11,053 nucleotides of DNA from Acephala macrosclerotiorum. Its lineage: Eukaryota > Ascomycota > Leotiomycetes > Helotiales > Mollisiaceae. The position numbers and the translations under genes were made by a program. The DNA lies in contig MU119970.1 in NCBI GenBank assembly GCA_014904845.1, positions 1 through 11,053 of the forward strand, read 5' to 3'. Below the pieces are notes generated by a model. That model searched no databases, had not been told where the DNA came from, and saw nothing but the letters and a program-made list of their open reading frames with translations. This document shows, piece after piece, positions 8,101 to 11,053 of this stretch. Every line of letters starts with the position of its first letter. The first letter of the stretch is position 1.

Positions 8101-11017
8101 AATTAATATTATTTCGATTTAATAAAATAATTAATTTCTACGAAAACAATATTTATTATCAATTGTTTTATATTTTTCATTTATAATCAATTTTAAAATT
8201 CGATCAATTTATTATTAATTTTTAACAAATATTTATTTTATTACCAATTATCGAAAATGGATTACTCGTTAAAAAAAATCGAAATTAAATTTCAATATCA
8301 ATTTAATTATCGATTTTCGATTATTATTTATTATATTTCAAAAAATATACTAAAAATTTAATAATATCAAAATTTTTTTTTTAAATTTTCAAAATATTAC
8401 AAATACTATTTTTAACGAATTACATATAAAAATATTTAAACTTTTAATATTAATTAAAATTCAAAAAAAATTAAACGAAATAATATAAATTATTCGAAAA
8501 AAAAATTTTTATTAATATAAAAAATTAATTACAATATTAAAAAATTAATTAAAAATAATAATAAATATCGAATTTATTAATCGAAAATAAAAAATTTTAA
8601 TTATTTAATAATTATATTTAATATAATAATATTCAACGAATTAATTTTATTATTGAATAAATAATATAAATATTTTATAAAAAACGTATAAAATTATATT
8701 GAAATTCAAAAAAATTTTTGTAAATAAATTATATATAATTAAATTCGAAAAATTATTGTAAATATATTTCAATATGAAAATATTCAATTATTTTTATAGA
8801 GTAAGTTTTATTTCGTACTAATATAATAAAAAAATATTTAATATATAAATTAAATTATTATATACTCGAAATTTAATACAATTAAAATAATTTTTCGAAC
8901 GTAAAAAAAATATTAAAAAAAAAACGTTAACGAATTAAAAATAAATTTCAATATATCAAATAAAAAATAAATACTAAAATTCAATAAATAAATATTTATT
9001 ATTAATTAATTAAAAACTTAACAAAAAAAAAATACAAATAAAAAAATCGAAAATTAAAACTAATACTATATATATAATTAATTGTAAATTATTTTATTAA
9101 TTTTTTTTTTTTTTTTAATTAAATATATTAAAACTATAAAAAGTTTTTTCAAAAAACAATAAAAAAACTCGACAAAATTCGATAATATTTTCAATTATTT
9201 CAATTAATCGTATAAATACGTTTTTTTTCAATAAAACGCAAAATAATTTTATTATTTTTTTCGAAATTTCTTTAAACAATTCGAATTTTATTTTATTTTA
9301 ATAATATTTAATAATCGAAAAAACTTTTTTATATAAAATCGTAAAAGTTTTTAATAAATATATATATAATATAATTAAAAAAAATTTAATACAAAATAAT
9401 AAAAAAATTTCTTTAAAAATTATTATAATAATAAATTTTTTTTCTCGAGAATTAATCGATTATTTTATAAATTTATATATTTACAAAAATCAAATAAAAT
9501 ATTTTACAATAATTTTATTTAATATACGAATAAAATCACTAAAATAAATTCAATATATTAATTTTTAAAAAAAAATCAAATTAATATTTAACTTTAAAAT
9601 TACTTTAAAAAACATTTTAAATAAAATTATTATTAATATATTTGATTTCGAAATATATAAAACAATTACTACATATTATATACGCGAAAAAAAATTAAAA
9701 AAAAAAAAATCGCATTATGAAATACGTATCAATAATACTTACAAATAATTCTAATAATAAAATTATCATTAATTTATTTTTTGATTTAAAAAAAAATATT
9801 TAAATACAAAATAAACTATATATTTAAAATGCAATTTATATTTTCTACTACGTACAATACTATACTTTTTTACTTTTTCTTTAAAACAATATAATTAAAT
9901 ATTTAATAATATTATTCTCTATTTATTAAATATATTAAATATTTTTTTTTATTTACTTTTTTCGTTATTTTTCTCGTAAATAATAACGTTACATTTTTTT
10001 CAATATATTATATAATTTTTATTTTCAATCTATTTAATAATATTATTAAAAACAATCGTAAAATCAATTATTAAATCGAATTTTTTAAAATCAAAAATTT
10101 AATAATATATTAAATAAATTATAATTATAAATAAAGCAATTTATTATTAAAACGTTTTTTTATACAATTATAATAAAATTTAATCGTTTAACAAACTCGA
10201 TCTATTCTTGTATATTATATTAAATAATAATAATTAAATTTTTTTTACAAATTATTTTAACAAAAAATATAATCGATAAATCGTTTATATTTCGCAATAT
10301 ATAAATTGAAAAATTAAAATTTATCAAAACTAATATATATATAAATCTATATATATCAATTATATAAATTGTATAAAAACTTATTTTAATATTTATTTGA
10401 ATTAAAAAAAATATAATAAACGTATAAAATAATATAAAATAATAATATACAATATAAAAAAAAAAAAAATTTAATAAATATTTCGATAAAAAAATACTAA
10501 TAATATATAACGAAAAATAAATTGTAATAATTATTTTTTAATATATTACAAAATAAAATAAAATCTATTAATAAAATTAATTAAATAAAATAATTAAATT
10601 AATAATTATTATAATTTAAAACTCGAAAAATTAATAAAATTATTTATTTGCAAAAAAAAATTGTAATTAAAAATTTTTAATAAAATTCGACGCTATATAA
10701 TTTGTTTAATAATTCAATATTAATCGAAAAAACTTTAATAAAATTAAATTATAATACTTTAAAAATATTTTTCGAATTAAAAAATATAAAAATTCTTTAT
10801 TACAAAAAATTCTAAAAATTTAATTATTTGAAATTTTTACTAATTTTACTTTTAAATCTTACGAATATTCTCGAACAAATAAAATATATCTAAAAATACT
10901 ATACGTTTATTACAACGATCGCAAATTTTTTACTTGTAAAAAATATTCGATAATATTAAAATCACAAATTAATTTACAAAAAAAAATTATTTATTATAAT
11001 CAATCGTATATATATTG
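8101..11017. other. Gene-free AT-rich segment with strong C-over-G skew
   Basis: I see no gene here. Outside CpG, C greatly outnumbers G on the + strand: 34 C and 6 G in 9301-9900, with long stretches (for example about 8340-8460 and 9900-10100) nearly free of non-CpG G. C occurs as TCA, ACA, ACT and TCT, while G is almost confined to CG. Several A runs occur, including A13 (9697-9709) and A14 (10456-10469), alongside one T16 run. This is the mirror image of 4501-5100. Confidence 0.75.
9101..9116 (+). repeat. T16 homopolymer
   Basis: Sixteen uninterrupted T sit in an otherwise A-leaning segment, close to the short inverted repeat GTTTTTT-C-AAAAAAC at 9143-9157. Both are simple-sequence features; no promoter or terminator role can be shown. 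Confidence 0.75.
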
Positions 11018-11053
11018 TAGAAGGGCAATGGAGCACAAAGCAAAAAGGCCCAA
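11018..11053. other. Abrupt switch to about 50% G+C; edge of a different sequence, truncated
   Basis: The last 36 bases break sharply from the block. Bases 11020-11053 have 17 G or C in 34, contain GGG, two further GG and a CCC, and have no CpG. On the + strand an ATG at 11028 opens a frame to the window edge reading MEHKAKRP. A second frame, without an ATG in view, is also open; the third follows a TAG at 11018-11020. GGGC (11023-11026) and GCCC (11048-11051) are complementary, but the stem is only 4 bp. This could be the start of a gene, the end of an inserted element or repeat, or the normal-composition flank of an AT isochore. Too little is visible to decide, and I recognise no family. 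Confidence 0.6.

Larger units (their letters stand above)
1..11017. other. Extreme AT-rich, gene-free block
   Basis: This is a continuous block of about 9% G+C (hand count: 55 of the first 600 bases). TAA, TAG and TGA interrupt all six frames every few codons. The longest start-to-stop frames are only 60 codons, and neither looks coding. C and G mostly occur together as CpG in an A/T context. I count 11 CpG in bases 1-600 against about 1.3 expected from base frequencies. GG and CC are nearly missing. I see no recognisable tRNA, rRNA or transposon ends. The likeliest reading is nuclear intergenic, centromeric or mutation-decayed repeat DNA of a eukaryote, but a large organellar spacer is possible. 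The composition is seen directly; the origin is inference. Confidence 0.85.

Noticed and set aside
1..11017. Numerous TATA boxes, AATAAA polyadenylation signals, and yeast-type replication origin consensus matches
   Set aside because: These A/T-only or nearly A/T-only motifs occur continually by chance at this composition and carry no information without transcripts or functional data.
1..11017. tRNA-like T-loop strings such as TTCGA and TTCAA
   Set aside because: They are frequent because CpG sits in A/T contexts, and those checked lacked flanking stems and a matching acceptor and anticodon arm.
1..11017. Plasmodium-type centromere or apicoplast origin based on AT content alone
   Set aside because: The CpG excess and the absence of any dense organellar gene content or tRNA cluster do not support it. 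AT content by itself is not diagnostic.
11023..11051. GGGC...GCCC inverted repeat as a terminator or element terminus
   Set aside because: The stem is only 4 bp with a 21-base loop, and the sequence is cut off two bases later, so no structure can be claimed.

Overview
The window is 11 kb of extremely AT-rich DNA with no gene I can support. Hand counts put G+C at about 9% (55 of 600 in bases 1-600). TAA stops crowd all six frames, and I see no credible tRNA, rRNA, CRISPR array, insertion sequence or intact transposon. The DNA is not featureless, however. It carries three compositional signals: a very strong excess of CpG, a near absence of GG and CC, and a strand asymmetry that reverses between the left-centre and the right of the window.

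Layout. Bases 1-1375 are AT-rich with balanced strands. Bases 1381-1587 are a low-complexity tract that is about 78% T on the + strand, with a weaker T-rich continuation to about 1680. Bases 1681-4500 are gene-free and include one unusually long stop-free stretch (3285-3554), which I judge to be non-coding. Bases 4501-4850 are the most G-bearing patch and hold short direct and inverted repeats. Bases 4851-8100 are transitional and contain several homopolymer runs. Bases 8101-11017 are strongly C-over-G on the + strand. At about 11018 the composition changes abruptly to about 50% G+C for the last 36 bases. These bases have no CpG but do have GGG and CCC, and they are cut by the window edge.

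Organism. This is inference. The DNA looks like a eukaryotic nuclear AT-rich block: a gene desert, a centromere-proximal region, or an AT isochore decayed by mutation. Two settings fit parts of the picture. One is a genome such as that of many Hymenoptera, where CpG is over-represented in AT-rich DNA. The other is a fungal AT isochore produced by RIP-type C-to-T mutation. A large AT-rich organellar spacer cannot be excluded. Retained CpG argues against DNA that has been heavily CpG-methylated in the germ line. No taxon-specific marker gene is present.

Because there are no genes, there is no pathway to describe. The items of most interest are the CpG-only retention of G and C, the reversal of G/C skew, and the sharp edge at the right end.
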